From the NCBI RefSeq assembly GCF_009649075.1, contig NZ_CP045737.1, forward strand, positions 1,178,001-1,242,000: a stretch of 64,000 bases of DNA, written 5' to 3'. Below are positions 26,784 through 35,185 of this stretch, in pieces; within the stretch, counting starts at the first letter, position 1, and every line of letters starts with the position of its first letter. A model generated the notes under the pieces. That model was not told the origin of the DNA. It searched no databases and worked only from the letters and a program-made list of their open reading frames with translations. This DNA comes from Aeromicrobium yanjiei (GTDB lineage: Bacteria; Actinomycetota; Actinomycetes; Propionibacteriales; Nocardioidaceae). The translations under genes were made by a program, and so were the position numbers.

Positions 26784-27650
26784 GTGCCCGAGCTGCCCGA
26801 GGTCGAGGTCGTCCGGCGCGGCATCGCCGACCACGTCGTCGGCCGCACCATCACGGGCGTGACGGTCCACGACGTCCGCTCGGTCCGTCGCCACCTCGCG
26901 GGCCCGGCCGACTTCCGCCACCGGCTCGAGGGCCGGACGGTCGTCGGCGCCGCCCGCCGCGGCAAGTACCTGTGGATCCAGCTCGCAGATCCCGAGGGCG
27001 GGGCGAGCGACGCGATCCTGTGCCACCTCGGCATGAGCGGGCAGTTCCTCGTCTCCGACGCGTCCGCGCCCCCGCAGCGGCACCTGCGCATCACGCTGGA
27101 GCTCGACGACGGGAATGAGCTCCGCTTCGCCGACCAGCGCATCTTCGGCGGCATGTCGTTCAGCGAGGACGGTGCCGAGCTGCCGCCCGAGATCGCCCAC
27201 ATCGCCCGTGACCCGCTCGACCCGTTGTTCGACCCCGCGGAGTTCGCGGCGCGGATCCGCAGGCGCCAGACCGGCGTCAAGCGCGCGATCCTCGACCAGA
27301 CCCTCATCTCCGGCGTGGGCAACATCTACGCCGACGAGGCGCTGTGGCGCACACCGCTGCACTACGCCCGCAACACGCGGCACCTGCGCACGCGGGAGAT
27401 CGAGTCGCTGCTCGGGCACATCGGCGACGTCATGCGTGAGGCGCTTGCGCAGGGTGGCACGTCGTTCGACGCGCTGTACGTCAACGTCAACGGCAACAGC
27501 GGCTACTTCGACCGGTCGCTGCAGGCGTACGGACAGGAGGGGGGGCCGTGCCAGCGGTGCGGCACGCCGATCCGCCGTGACCCGTTCATGAACCGGTCGT
27601 CGTTCTGGTGCCCGGTGTGCCAGCCGCGTCCGCGCAACGGCCGGTTCTGA
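26784..27650 (+). CDS. mutM: Formamidopyrimidine-DNA glycosylase
   Basis: Base-excision repair of 8-oxoguanine and formamidopyrimidines with AP-lyase activity. The 288-residue protein begins [12 protein letters not shown] after the initiator, giving the catalytic Pro1/Glu2 of the mature enzyme, and has Lys in RRGKYLWIQ. The helix-two-turn-helix is in [17 protein letters not shown], with a C-terminal zinc finger [13 protein letters not shown]...CPVCQ. GTG start at 26784, 4 bases after rnc; rnc-mutM linkage is standard in actinobacteria. Confidence 0.97.
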   Translation: MPELPEVEVVRRGIADHVVGRTITGVTVHDVRSVRRHLAGPADFRHRLEGRTVVGAARRGKYLWIQLADPEGGASDAILCHLGMSGQFLVSDASAPPQRHLRITLELDDGNELRFADQRIFGGMSFSEDGAELPPEIAHIARDPLDPLFDPAEFAARIRRRQTGVKRAILDQTLISGVGNIYADEALWRTPLHYARNTRHLRTREIESLLGHIGDVMREALAQGGTSFDALYVNVNGNSGYFDRSLQAYGQEGGPCQRCGTPIRRDPFMNRSSFWCPVCQPRPRNGRF

Positions 27651-27663
27651 CTACGCTGGCGAC

Positions 27664-28134
27664 ATGAGCCTGACCCTGGAGCCCATGGGCGCCGCGCAGT
27701 TCGCGTCGTGGATGAACCACGTGATGCAGTGGTACGCGCAGGGCAAGGTCGACGCCGGCAGCTGGCCCGAGGAGGGCGCGTTCGAGCGGGCACGGCGGGA
27801 GAACGCCGAGCAGCTGCCCGACGGGGTGCAGACCCCCGGCAACCACTTCTTCGTGGGCACGGTGGACGGCAGGGAGGTGGGATTCCTCTGGCTCCACAGC
27901 GATCCGGACCAGTCCCCGCCGACGGCGACGATCGAGGCGATCGAGGTCCTCGAGAGCGAGCGCGGGCAGGGCCTCGGACGCGCGCTGCTCGAGGCGGCCG
28001 AAGGATGGTGCGCCGACCACAGCATCGCCACGCTGCGCCTGCACGTCTTCGGCCGCAACACCGCGGCGATCAACCTGTACGAGTCGGCCGGCTTCGAGGC
28101 CACCAACGTCCTGATGGCCAAGACGATCCGATGA
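27664..28134 (+). CDS. GNAT-family N-acetyltransferase
   Basis: A 156-residue GCN5-related acetyltransferase. The acetyl-CoA loop ERGQGLGRALLEAAE and the C-terminal motif B region TAAINLYESAGFEAT are typical. The substrate cannot be told from sequence. Its stop overlaps the dgt start (ATGA), so the two are co-translated; a functional link is not evident. Confidence 0.88.
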   Translation: MSLTLEPMGAAQFASWMNHVMQWYAQGKVDAGSWPEEGAFERARRENAEQLPDGVQTPGNHFFVGTVDGREVGFLWLHSDPDQSPPTATIEAIEVLESERGQGLGRALLEAAEGWCADHSIATLRLHVFGRNTAAINLYESAGFEATNVLMAKTIR

Positions 28135-29363
28135 CCGACCAGCCCTACGGCGACGAGGCGTACGAACGTTTCGTCGACGAGCCGCCGAAACGTTCGGGAC
28201 GTACGTCGTTCGAGCGCGACCGGGCCCGTGTCGTGCACTCCGCGGCCCTGCGACGGCTGTCGGCCAAGACCCAGGTCATGGGCGCAGGGTTCGACGACTT
28301 CGTGCGCAACCGGCTGACGCACTCGCTCGAGGTCGCCCAGGTCGCGCGCGAGCTCGGCAAGTCGCTCGGCTGTGACCCGGACGTCGTGGACTCCGCGGCA
28401 CTGGCCCACGACCTGGGCCACCCGCCCTTCGGCCACAACGGCGAGGTCGCGCTCGACGAGGCGGCGCAGAACTGCGGCGGCTTCGAGGGCAACGCCCAGA
28501 CGCTGCGGATCCTCAGCCGCCTGGAGTCCAAGGCGTTCGGGCCCGACGGTCGCAGCGTCGGGCTCAACCTCACCCGGGCCACGCTCTCGGCGTGCGTGAA
28601 GTATCCGTGGCGGCGGGGCGAGGTACCGGAGGCTGCGGGCAAGTTCGGGGTCTACACCGACGACCTGCCGGTCTTCGACTGGCTGCGTGACGGCGCCCCA
28701 GCCCGGCGCCGGCCGATCGAGGCACAGGTCATGGATCTGGCGGACGACATCGCATACTCGGTGCACGACGTCGAGGACGGCGTCGTGGGCGGCTGGTTCG
28801 GGCTGCGCGCCGGCGAGCTCGACATCGCGGCGATCCACGCGGTCGCACGGGACTGGTACGACGGGACCGCGACCGACGACCGGCTCGGCGCGGCGCTCGA
28901 GCGGCTGCAGGACCTGCCGGAGTGGCCCACCACGAGCTTCGACGGCAGCCGGGCCGAGCGGGCGGTCCTGAAGAGCCTCACGAGCGCCCTGATCGGACGC
29001 TTCGCCCACGCGGCCGAGGTCGCGACGGTCGAGGCCTGGGGTGGGGGACCGCTGACCCGCTTCGGTGCAGACCTGGAGGTCCCGGTCGGCACGCGCGACG
29101 AGATCACGGTGCTGAAGTCCATCGCAGCGCACTACGTGATGCGCGCGCACGACCGAGCGGGGCCGCTGGGACGCCAGCGCGAGCTGCTGCTGGCCCTCGT
29201 CGAGGCCCTGGACAGGTCCGAGGGCCGGGCGCTGGAGGCGGAGTTCGCGCAGGACTTCGCCCGCGCCGAGGACGATGCGGCCCGCCGCCGGGTCGTGATC
29301 GACCAGGTCGCGAGCCTCACCGACGTCTCGGCCCGCGCCTGGGGCCTGCGCCTGCTGGGATGA
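28131..29363 (+). CDS. dgt: Deoxyguanosinetriphosphate triphosphohydrolase-like protein
   Basis: HD-domain enzyme that hydrolyses dNTPs to deoxynucleosides and triphosphate. In 410 residues: RTSFERDRARVVHSAALRRL at the start, His64 in RLTHSLEVAQ, the paired His93-Asp94 in LAHDLGHPPFGHNGE and a later HD ligand Asp in DLADDIAYSVHDVEDG. It sits directly before dnaG, an arrangement kept in most actinobacteria. Confidence 0.93.
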   Translation: MTDQPYGDEAYERFVDEPPKRSGRTSFERDRARVVHSAALRRLSAKTQVMGAGFDDFVRNRLTHSLEVAQVARELGKSLGCDPDVVDSAALAHDLGHPPFGHNGEVALDEAAQNCGGFEGNAQTLRILSRLESKAFGPDGRSVGLNLTRATLSACVKYPWRRGEVPEAAGKFGVYTDDLPVFDWLRDGAPARRRPIEAQVMDLADDIAYSVHDVEDGVVGGWFGLRAGELDIAAIHAVARDWYDGTATDDRLGAALERLQDLPEWPTTSFDGSRAERAVLKSLTSALIGRFAHAAEVATVEAWGGGPLTRFGADLEVPVGTRDEITVLKSIAAHYVMRAHDRAGPLGRQRELLLALVEALDRSEGRALEAEFAQDFARAEDDAARRRVVIDQVASLTDVSARAWGLRLLG

Positions 29364-29414
29364 GCGGTCTTGCCGCTGGCGGACGGGTGGGCGGGGCCGA
29401 CTAACATTCACCCC

Positions 29415-31304
29415 ATGGCCGGGCGAATCAAGGACGAGGACATCCAGCTCGTCCGCGAACGTACCCGCATCGATGAGGTCGTCGAGCAGTACGTGACCCT
29501 CAAGAACGCCGGCGGTGGATCCCGCAAGGGGCTGTGCCCGTTCCACGACGAGAAGTCCCCGTCCTTCAACGTACGGCCGTCGGTGGGCTCCTACCACTGC
29601 TTCGGCTGCGGGGCCGGCGGTGACGTCTTCAAGTTCGTGATGGAGCTCGAGGGGCTCAGCTTCGTCGAGACCGTCGAGCGCCTCGCCGCCAAGGCGGGCA
29701 TCACGCTGCGCTACGAGGAGGGCATCGGTCCGAGCGGACCGCGACGCGACCCCAACCAGCGCAATCGTCTGCTCGAGGCCCACCGCGAGGCGGGCGCCTT
29801 CTACGCCGCGGCGTTGCAGTCGTCGCCCGACGCGCAGGCGGGTCGCCAGTTCGTCCAGGACCGCGGCTTCGACCAGGCGGCCGCCGAGATGTTCGGCATG
29901 GGGTTCGCGCCGCGCGGGGGAGAGGCGCTGGTCGCCCATCTGCGCGGCAAGGGCTTCTCCGAGGACGAGCTCGTCACGGGAGGGCTCGCCAACCGCGGCA
30001 CCCGCGGCCTCTACGACAAGTTCCGGGGCCGGCTGCTCTGGCCCATCCGGGAGATGACCGGTGAGATCATCGGCTTCGGCGCGCGTCGCATGTTCGACGA
30101 CGACCGGGTCGAGGCGAAGTACCTCAACAGCCCCGAGACGCCCATCTACAAGAAGTCCCAGGTCCTCTACGGCATCGACCTGGCCCGCCGCTCGATCTCG
30201 TCCTCGAGCCAGGCGGTCATCGTCGAGGGCTACACCGACGTCATGGCCTGCCACCTGGCGGGTGTCACGACCGCGGTCGCCACGTGCGGCACCGCGTTCG
30301 GCGAGGACCACGCGCGGGTCATGCGCCGGCTCATGCTCGACGACCAGGCCTTCCATGGCGAGGTCATCTTCACCTTCGACGGCGACGAGGCCGGCCAGCG
30401 CGCGGCACTCAAGACGTTCAGCGGCGATCAGCAGTTCGTCGCCCAGACGTACGTCGCGGTCGAGCCGCGCGGCATGGACCCGTGCGATCTGCGCCTCGCC
30501 GACGGCGATGCGGCCGTACGCGACCTGGTGGCCTCGCGCATCCCGCTGTACCGCTTCGTGCTGGACAACCTGCTCGGCAAGTACGACCTCGACCGCGGCG
30601 ATCAGCGCGTCGACGCCGTCCGCGAGGCCGTGGGCCTGGCCTCGGCCATCCGTGACAAGTCCAAGGTCGACGCGCTGCTGCGGGAGATCGCCGGGCGCGT
30701 CGGCACCGACGTCGACCAGGTGCGGGCCGAGCACCGCCGACGTGTCGCGTCCGCGCCCAAGGGCGCCGGTCAGCCGGCGACCCAGGAGGCGCCCACGGAT
30801 GCGCTGCCGTCGCCCGCCGTCAACTTCGGCCAGCCGCAGTTCGCCGACGAGCGCGAGGCGTTGAAGGCGATCGTCCAGCACCCGCACCTGGCCGCCAGGT
30901 TCGCCGACGACATCGACGACAACGACTTCACCCACCCGATCTCCAAGCTGCTCTGGAAGCACATCGAGGCCATGCCGTGGCCGACCGGGCCCAACGCCAA
31001 CTGGTTGCCGCAGCTGTCCGACTCGGTCCACGACGAGGACGCCAAGCGCATCCTGTCCATCGCGGCGGTCGAGCCGATGCGTGCCCGTGAGGGCAACACC
31101 GGCGCGGTCGTGTCGTCGATCCTCATGCGGCTGCAGCTGCTCACGCTGGGGCGCCGGATCGCGGAGATCAAGTCCAAGCTGCAGCGCACCAACCCGATCG
31201 ACGAGGCGGAGAGCTACAACCGCATGTTCGGCGACCTGATCGCGCTCGAGCAGCAGTTCCGCACCCTGCGTGACCGATCGCTGAGTGGCGACGTCCCCAG
31301 CTGA
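29415..31304 (+). CDS. dnaG: DNA primase
   Basis: Synthesises RNA primers for replication. The 629-residue protein has a CHC2 zinc-binding domain with Cys41, His44, Cys62 and Cys65 (CPFHDEKSPSF...CFGCGAGGD), and a TOPRIM domain with VIVEGYTDV near residue 267 and FTFDGDEAGQ. A C-terminal helicase-interaction region follows a Pro/Ala linker near 470. Start ATG 29415 (MAGRIKDEDIQLVRERT) is the conserved N-terminus. Confidence 0.97.
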   Translation: MAGRIKDEDIQLVRERTRIDEVVEQYVTLKNAGGGSRKGLCPFHDEKSPSFNVRPSVGSYHCFGCGAGGDVFKFVMELEGLSFVETVERLAAKAGITLRYEEGIGPSGPRRDPNQRNRLLEAHREAGAFYAAALQSSPDAQAGRQFVQDRGFDQAAAEMFGMGFAPRGGEALVAHLRGKGFSEDELVTGGLANRGTRGLYDKFRGRLLWPIREMTGEIIGFGARRMFDDDRVEAKYLNSPETPIYKKSQVLYGIDLARRSISSSSQAVIVEGYTDVMACHLAGVTTAVATCGTAFGEDHARVMRRLMLDDQAFHGEVIFTFDGDEAGQRAALKTFSGDQQFVAQTYVAVEPRGMDPCDLRLADGDAAVRDLVASRIPLYRFVLDNLLGKYDLDRGDQRVDAVREAVGLASAIRDKSKVDALLREIAGRVGTDVDQVRAEHRRRVASAPKGAGQPATQEAPTDALPSPAVNFGQPQFADEREALKAIVQHPHLAARFADDIDDNDFTHPISKLLWKHIEAMPWPTGPNANWLPQLSDSVHDEDAKRILSIAAVEPMRAREGNTGAVVSSILMRLQLLTLGRRIAEIKSKLQRTNPIDEAESYNRMFGDLIALEQQFRTLRDRSLSGDVPS

Positions 31305-31379
31305 CGGCGGGCTCTCTCGCGATCCACAGGCGGGTCCTGGCGGGCTGACGGGCACGCGCCGGCGCCGCAGGGTGGTGGC

Positions 31380-31973
31380 GTGGATCGATTCGTCCGAGAG
31401 CTCCTGTCCCTGCCGTCGCTCGACGCCGAGCAGGAACGGGCCCTGGCCGTCCGTGCCGGTGAGGGCGATCGCGATGCCCGGGCAGACCTGATCACCGCAG
31501 GCCTGCGGCTCGTGGCTCTGCGGGCCTGTCTGCTGGGTCTGACGGGGGAGGACATGCGGGACGCCGTGCAAGCCGGCGCGGTCGGGCTGATCCGCGCGGT
31601 CGACCGATTCGACCCCGATCGCGGTGCGCGCCTCGCGACGTACGCCTGGCACTGGATCGGCGCCGAGATGTCGGTCGCCCGCCCACGCGACGTCCCGCTG
31701 GGCGAGGTCGATCCGCCGTACGCCGAGCCCGATGTGCTCGGCGACTCCCTGCTGGACGGTCTGTCCGACGACGCGGTGGCCGTGCTGAGCCTGCGGTTCG
31801 GAATCGGCCCCGGCGGCGGCTCGCCGATGCCGAGAATCGCCGTGGCACAGCGCCTGGGGGTGAGTGTGACGAGGATCCGGACGATCGAGGGTGAGGCGAT
31901 GCGACAACTCCGTGAGGGGCTTGCTAAAGTTGTCGACCGTGCTCCTCTTCAACGAGAAGCCGATCCCCCATAG
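31380..31973 (+). CDS. Small sigma-70-family sigma factor, 3' end overlaps tRNA-Asn
   Basis: A 197-residue sigma factor. Region 2 is clear: QAGAVGLIRAVDRFDPDRGA then LATYAWHWIGAEM, the core-binding and -10 recognition helices of group 3/4 factors. A linker (PRDVPLGEVDPPYAEPD) and region 4 (SDDAVAVLSLRFGIG, then AVAQRLGVSVTRIRTIEGEA) follow. GTG 31380 is preceded by CAGGGTGG. The TAG stop at 31971-31973 lies inside the 5' end of tRNA-Asn on the same strand, so the last ten bases are shared. Which genes it controls is unknown. Confidence 0.85.
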   Translation: MDRFVRELLSLPSLDAEQERALAVRAGEGDRDARADLITAGLRLVALRACLLGLTGEDMRDAVQAGAVGLIRAVDRFDPDRGARLATYAWHWIGAEMSVARPRDVPLGEVDPPYAEPDVLGDSLLDGLSDDAVAVLSLRFGIGPGGGSPMPRIAVAQRLGVSVTRIRTIEGEAMRQLREGLAKVVDRAPLQREADPP

Positions 31974-32036
31974 CTCAATTGGCAGAGCATTCGACTGTTA
32001 ATCGGAGGGTTCTTGGTTCGAGTCCAAGTGGGGGAG
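31964..32036 (+). tRNA. tRNA-Asn (GTT)
   Basis: Full cloverleaf: acceptor TCCCCCA paired with TGGGGGA, D arm GCTCAATTGGCAGAGC, anticodon loop CTGTTAA with GTT at 31997-31999, T loop TTCGAGT, discriminator G at 32036. CCA is not encoded. The 5' end overlaps the stop codon of the upstream sigma-factor gene. Confidence 0.97.
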
Positions 32037-32048
32037 CAGGACCCACGA

Positions 32049-32071
32049 GACCCCCGCTCCGGCGGGGGTTT
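32049..32071 (+). terminator. Rho-independent terminator after tRNA-Asn
   Basis: ACCCCCGC-TCC-GGCGGGGGT forms a strong stem followed by TTCGTCGTTTC, 13 bases past the tRNA. Confidence 0.8.
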
Positions 32072-32097
32072 CGTCGTTTCCGGCCCCGCCCCGGTGG

Positions 32098-32190
32098 TCG
32101 GTTTCCCACGGGACCGTGGGGTTTCGTCACTTCCCTCGCGTCACAACACGAGGGAAGTGACCAATTCCCACGGGACCGTGGGAAACCGCG
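32098..32190. repeat. Nested palindromic element
   Basis: Symmetrical structure. GGTTTCCCACGGGACCGTGGG at the left and TTCCCACGGGACCGTGGGAA followed by ACC at the right are each self-complementary and complementary to one another. Between them a perfect 13-bp hairpin is formed by 32126-32138 (GTCACTTCCCTCG) and 32149-32161. The ends, TTTCCCA and TGGGAAACCGCG, resemble those of the palindromic elements at 42575 and 49273. Confidence 0.85.
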
Positions 32191-32286
32191 AAAGCGGGGC
32201 GGGGCGGAGCGGGTTGGGGTGCGGGGGGCGGGGTAAGCCCTCGGGCACGTCGGCCGGCCGTGGTCGGCGGGATCGGGGGGACCGAC

Positions 32287-32952
32287 ATGGGTGACGTGCT
32301 GACGGGACCTGCGCGAGGGCTGTTCGACGCCGGTGGACGCGCGTTGGCCGCCGCGTTCGGCGGGCTGGCGCGCGTGCGACCTGCGGCCAAGCCCCTGCAC
32401 CCACGCGGCCGGCTGTACGACGCTGCGATCGAGCGGCGGGGGATGGACGAACTCGTCGGGGTCCCGTGGATCGACGAGGCCGGGGTGACGACGGGCCTGG
32501 TCCGGCTGTCGCGCGCCGCAGGGCTCCCGTCCGCCCTTCCGGACATCCACGGCATGGCGATCCGCCTGCCCACGGACGGAGGCGGCCACGGCGACCTCCT
32601 CCTGGCCACGACGGGCCTCGGCCGCATCACGCGCTACGTGCTCGTCCCCGGTGCGACGGCGGACCACCGGTCCTACTCGACCCTCATCCCGTACAGGACG
32701 CAGGCGGGTCCGCTCAACCTCGCTGCGATGCCTGCTCCCGACGAGGACCGCGCCTTCGATCTCGCCTGTGCCACGACGCGCGGCACGTGGACGGTCTTCG
32801 CTCGCATGCAGCTGGCCCAGTCGCCCTCCGAGGACTCGCCGTCGTTCGACCCGGTGCTCAACACCCTCCCGGGCCTTGCCTACTACGACTGGGCGACGCG
32901 GTTGCGCGAGAGGTCCTACCGGGCCGCGCGGCACTCCCGGGCGGACCGCTGA
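32287..32952 (+). CDS. Catalase-fold-like protein of unknown function
   Basis: A 221-residue protein resembling actinobacterial catalase-superfamily-like proteins. The segment RPAAKPLHPRGRLYDAAIER, the VPWIDEAGVTTGLVRLSRA strand with GLPSALPDIHGMAIRLP, and HGDLLLATTGLGRITRYVLVP recall the heme-catalase beta barrel. The canonical catalase heme-ligand region is not obvious, so catalase activity should not be assumed. ATG 32287 has GGGGGGA upstream. It ends 1 base before the converging PIG-L gene. Confidence 0.6.
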   Translation: MGDVLTGPARGLFDAGGRALAAAFGGLARVRPAAKPLHPRGRLYDAAIERRGMDELVGVPWIDEAGVTTGLVRLSRAAGLPSALPDIHGMAIRLPTDGGGHGDLLLATTGLGRITRYVLVPGATADHRSYSTLIPYRTQAGPLNLAAMPAPDEDRAFDLACATTRGTWTVFARMQLAQSPSEDSPSFDPVLNTLPGLAYYDWATRLRERSYRAARHSRADR

Positions 32953-32953
32953 C

Positions 32954-33694
32954 TCACTCGCCCCAGGTGAGCCCGAAGACCTCGAACGACGCCGCGTGCG
33001 TGGTGCCCAGGCGCGAGCCGGTCGGCCGTGACATGCCCTCGAGAAACTCCGCGGGGTCGAAGTGCTCCCACCCCAGACCCTCGATGTACGCCCGATGGGC
33101 CGCGAGTGACTCGACGCCGCGGTCGAACGTCTCGGTGGTGTCCACCGCGTGCGTTGCGTCGGGCGACCCGGCCGCCCACACCTGCCTGACCCCACCCCAG
33201 GGCTCGAGGCCCTCGACGAGCTGCTCGGAGAAGATCCACCGGTTGCCCGCGTCGCCGGCCGCGTTGAGAGCGGCCCGGCCGACCGCCATGTGATCGGGCT
33301 GATTGGGCGCCGAACCGCCCCACGACTCGCGGAAGTTGTTGGTCACGATGATCTCGGGACGGTGCCGCCGCACGACCGCGGTGATCGCGCGGCGCAGCGA
33401 CACCCCGTACTCCAGCACCCCGTCGGGCAGCCCCAGGAACTCGACGGTCTCGACGCCGACGATCCGCGCGGACTCGATCTGCTCGTCCATCCGCACCTCA
33501 CGGCACTCGTCCGGCGGCAGGGCGTCGATGCCGGCCTCGCCGCTCGTGACCATGCAGTAGACGACGGTCTTGCCCTGCGCGGTCCATCTCGCGACGGCCG
33601 CCGCGGCGCCGAACTCGACATCGTCGGGATGTGCCACGACGACGAGAGCGCGTTCCCAGCTCTCGTCGACGGGTTCGAGGGGTGTGGGCTCCAT
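32954..33694 (-). CDS. PIG-L-family zinc-dependent N-deacetylase
   Basis: A 246-residue LmbE/PIG-L deacetylase. The metal/catalytic motif AHPDDVEFG lies near residue 21, the later His in NQPDHMAVGRAAL completes the zinc site, and the core begins VVVAHPDD as in MshB and Mca. Substrates in this family are N-acetyl sugars or conjugates; mycothiol-related roles are possible but not shown by context. Confidence 0.88.
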   Translation of the reverse strand: MEPTPLEPVDESWERALVVVAHPDDVEFGAAAAVARWTAQGKTVVYCMVTSGEAGIDALPPDECREVRMDEQIESARIVGVETVEFLGLPDGVLEYGVSLRRAITAVVRRHRPEIIVTNNFRESWGGSAPNQPDHMAVGRAALNAAGDAGNRWIFSEQLVEGLEPWGGVRQVWAAGSPDATHAVDTTETFDRGVESLAAHRAYIEGLGWEHFDPAEFLEGMSRPTGSRLGTTHAASFEVFGLTWGE

Positions 33695-33721
33695 GTCGAT
33701 AGGCTAAGCCCGCATTCCCTA

Positions 33722-33795
33722 GGGGAGGTAGCTCAGCTGGTTAGAGCAGGGGACTCATAATCCCTGGGTCGCGGGTTCGAGCCCCGCCCTCCCTA
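33722..33795 (+). tRNA. tRNA with anticodon CAT (elongator Met or Ile2)
   Basis: Cloverleaf: acceptor GGGGAGG with CCTCCCT, D arm GCTCAGCTGGTTAGAGC, anticodon loop CTCATAA with CAT at 33756-33758, T arm GCGGG-TTCGAGC-CCCGC, discriminator A at 33795. CCA is not encoded. The T8 and D-arm structure excludes initiator features, but Met and lysidine-modified Ile2 cannot be told apart with certainty here. Confidence 0.93.
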
Positions 33796-33813
33796 CCGAC
33801 AGAAGGGCCGGCC

Positions 33814-34242
33814 ATGCGCGATGCGGTGATCTTCGACATGGACGGCACGCTGTGCGACACGAGCAGCATCCAGCACATGGTGGAGGGCGACGACAAGGAC
33901 TTCGCCGCGTTCCACGCCGCGTCCGCCGACTGTCCTGCGCACGCGGACGTGGTCGAGGCCGCGAGGGCGCAGCATGAGCAAGGCCGTGCCGTGCTGGTCG
34001 TGACGTCGCGCGAGTTCATCTGGCGCGACCTGACGCTCGACTGGCTCGTCGCGCACGACGTCCCGTACGACGCGCTCTACATGCGGATCGTGGGGGACTA
34101 CCGCAAGGACGTGGTGATCAAGTCCGAGATCTTGCAGCGCATCGCGGACGACGGCTACACGGTCCTCGAGGCCTGGGACGACAAGCCTGCGGTCGTCAAC
34201 CTCTGGCGCGAGCACGACATCGTCGTGCACGTCGTCGGCTGA
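33814..34242 (+). CDS. HAD-superfamily phosphatase, polynucleotide kinase 3'-phosphatase-like
   Basis: A 142-residue HAD hydrolase with FDMDGTLCD (nucleophile Asp8, Asp10), VLVVTSREF (motif II Thr/Ser) and a late Lys/Asp region (GDYRKDVVIKSEIL, then VLEAWDDKPAVV). The block YMRIVGDYRKDVVIKSEIL is very like the phosphatase domain of T4 Pnkp and its relatives, suggesting action on 3' phosphates or phosphorylated nucleic-acid ends (inference). It starts only 19 bases after the tRNA. Confidence 0.8.
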   Translation: MRDAVIFDMDGTLCDTSSIQHMVEGDDKDFAAFHAASADCPAHADVVEAARAQHEQGRAVLVVTSREFIWRDLTLDWLVAHDVPYDALYMRIVGDYRKDVVIKSEILQRIADDGYTVLEAWDDKPAVVNLWREHDIVVHVVG

Positions 34243-34246
34243 AGAG

Positions 34247-34552
34247 CTACAGGCCGAATGTGGCGCGCTGGTCGACCGGGACCAGGTCGAGGAACGTCGG
34301 GTTGTCGCGGATGACCTTGGGCACGAACGGGCAGTAGGGGAGCACGCTGCCGCCACGGGCGGCGATCTCCTCGAGCGCGCCGGTGATCAGCCGGCCGCCG
34401 ATGCCCTGCCCCTCGAACTGCGAGAACACGCGAGTGTGCGGGAGGGCGTACTCGTCGCCGTCCTTGCGGTAGTCGACGAAGCCTGCCAGCTCGCCGTCCA
34501 CCGTGATCTCGAAGCGGGAATCGCCGGGATTGTCCTGCACGGAGGTCGTCAT
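34247..34552 (-). CDS. GNAT-family acetyltransferase, short YjdJ type
   Basis: A 101-residue minimal GNAT of the Yjdj/NAT_SF_3 type: strands FEITVDGELAGFVDYRKDGD, His/Thr in ALPHTRV, CoA loop SQFEGQGIGGRLITGALEEI and terminal SVLPYCPFVPKVIRDNP. Such proteins usually acetylate small molecules or proteins with unknown targets. The ATG at 34552 has GAGGAGAG upstream, much better than the longer frame. Confidence 0.9.
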   Translation of the reverse strand: MTTSVQDNPGDSRFEITVDGELAGFVDYRKDGDEYALPHTRVFSQFEGQGIGGRLITGALEEIAARGGSVLPYCPFVPKVIRDNPTFLDLVPVDQRATFGL

Positions 34553-34657
34553 CGGACACTCTCCTCGGGTGAGATGTTGTCTGCGGACGTGGAAGTACGA
34601 CACAATGGTCGCAGGTGCACCCAAGACGCTGGGGAAGGCGACACTAGGGAGGCACCG

Positions 34658-35173
34658 ATGAACATGTCTTCGCCGACGATCCCCACGCGGGGAGTGCTGT
34701 TTGTGCACTCATCCGCGTCTGCGCTGTGCCCGCACGTCGAGTGGGCGGTGGCCGGAGTGCTGGGCGGTACGCCCGACCTCTCCTGGGTGCCGCAGCCCGT
34801 CGAGCCCGGTACGTACCGGGCCGAGCTCTCGTGGCAGGCGCCCGCGGGCACCGCGGCGGCGCTGGCCTCTGCCCTGCGGGGCTGGGAGCAGCTGCGGTAC
34901 GAGGTCACCGAGGAGCCGACGGCGTCCAGCGAGGGCGCCCGCTACTCCTACACGCCCAAGCTCGGGATCTTCCACGCGATGACCGGCCTCCACGGCGACA
35001 TCCTCATCCCCGAGGACCGCATCAAGGCGTTCCGGGTGAAGGCCTCGCTCGGCGAGGTCGACATCGAGACCGCGCTCGACGGTCTGCTGGGCGTGGCGTG
35101 GGACGCCGAGCTGGAGCCGTTCCGGCACGCCGGCGACGGTGCCCCGGTGCGCTGGCTGCACCAGGTGATCTGA
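34658..35173 (+). CDS. DUF3145 protein
   Basis: A 171-residue soluble protein of the DUF3145 family, confined to actinobacteria and of unknown function. Characteristic stretches are TRGVLFVHSSASALCPHVEW, RYSYTPKLGIFHAMTGLHGD and the C-terminus PVRWLHQVI. AGGGAGG lies 6 bases before the ATG. Divergent from the GNAT gene with a 105-bp shared control region. Confidence 0.88.
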   Translation: MNMSSPTIPTRGVLFVHSSASALCPHVEWAVAGVLGGTPDLSWVPQPVEPGTYRAELSWQAPAGTAAALASALRGWEQLRYEVTEEPTASSEGARYSYTPKLGIFHAMTGLHGDILIPEDRIKAFRVKASLGEVDIETALDGLLGVAWDAELEPFRHAGDGAPVRWLHQVI

Positions 35174-35185
35174 CGGGGTCGTACG

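Noticed and set aside
32287-32952. True heme catalase
   Set aside because: The protein is less than half of catalase length and lacks a clear heme-ligand region, so only a catalase-fold likeness is claimed.
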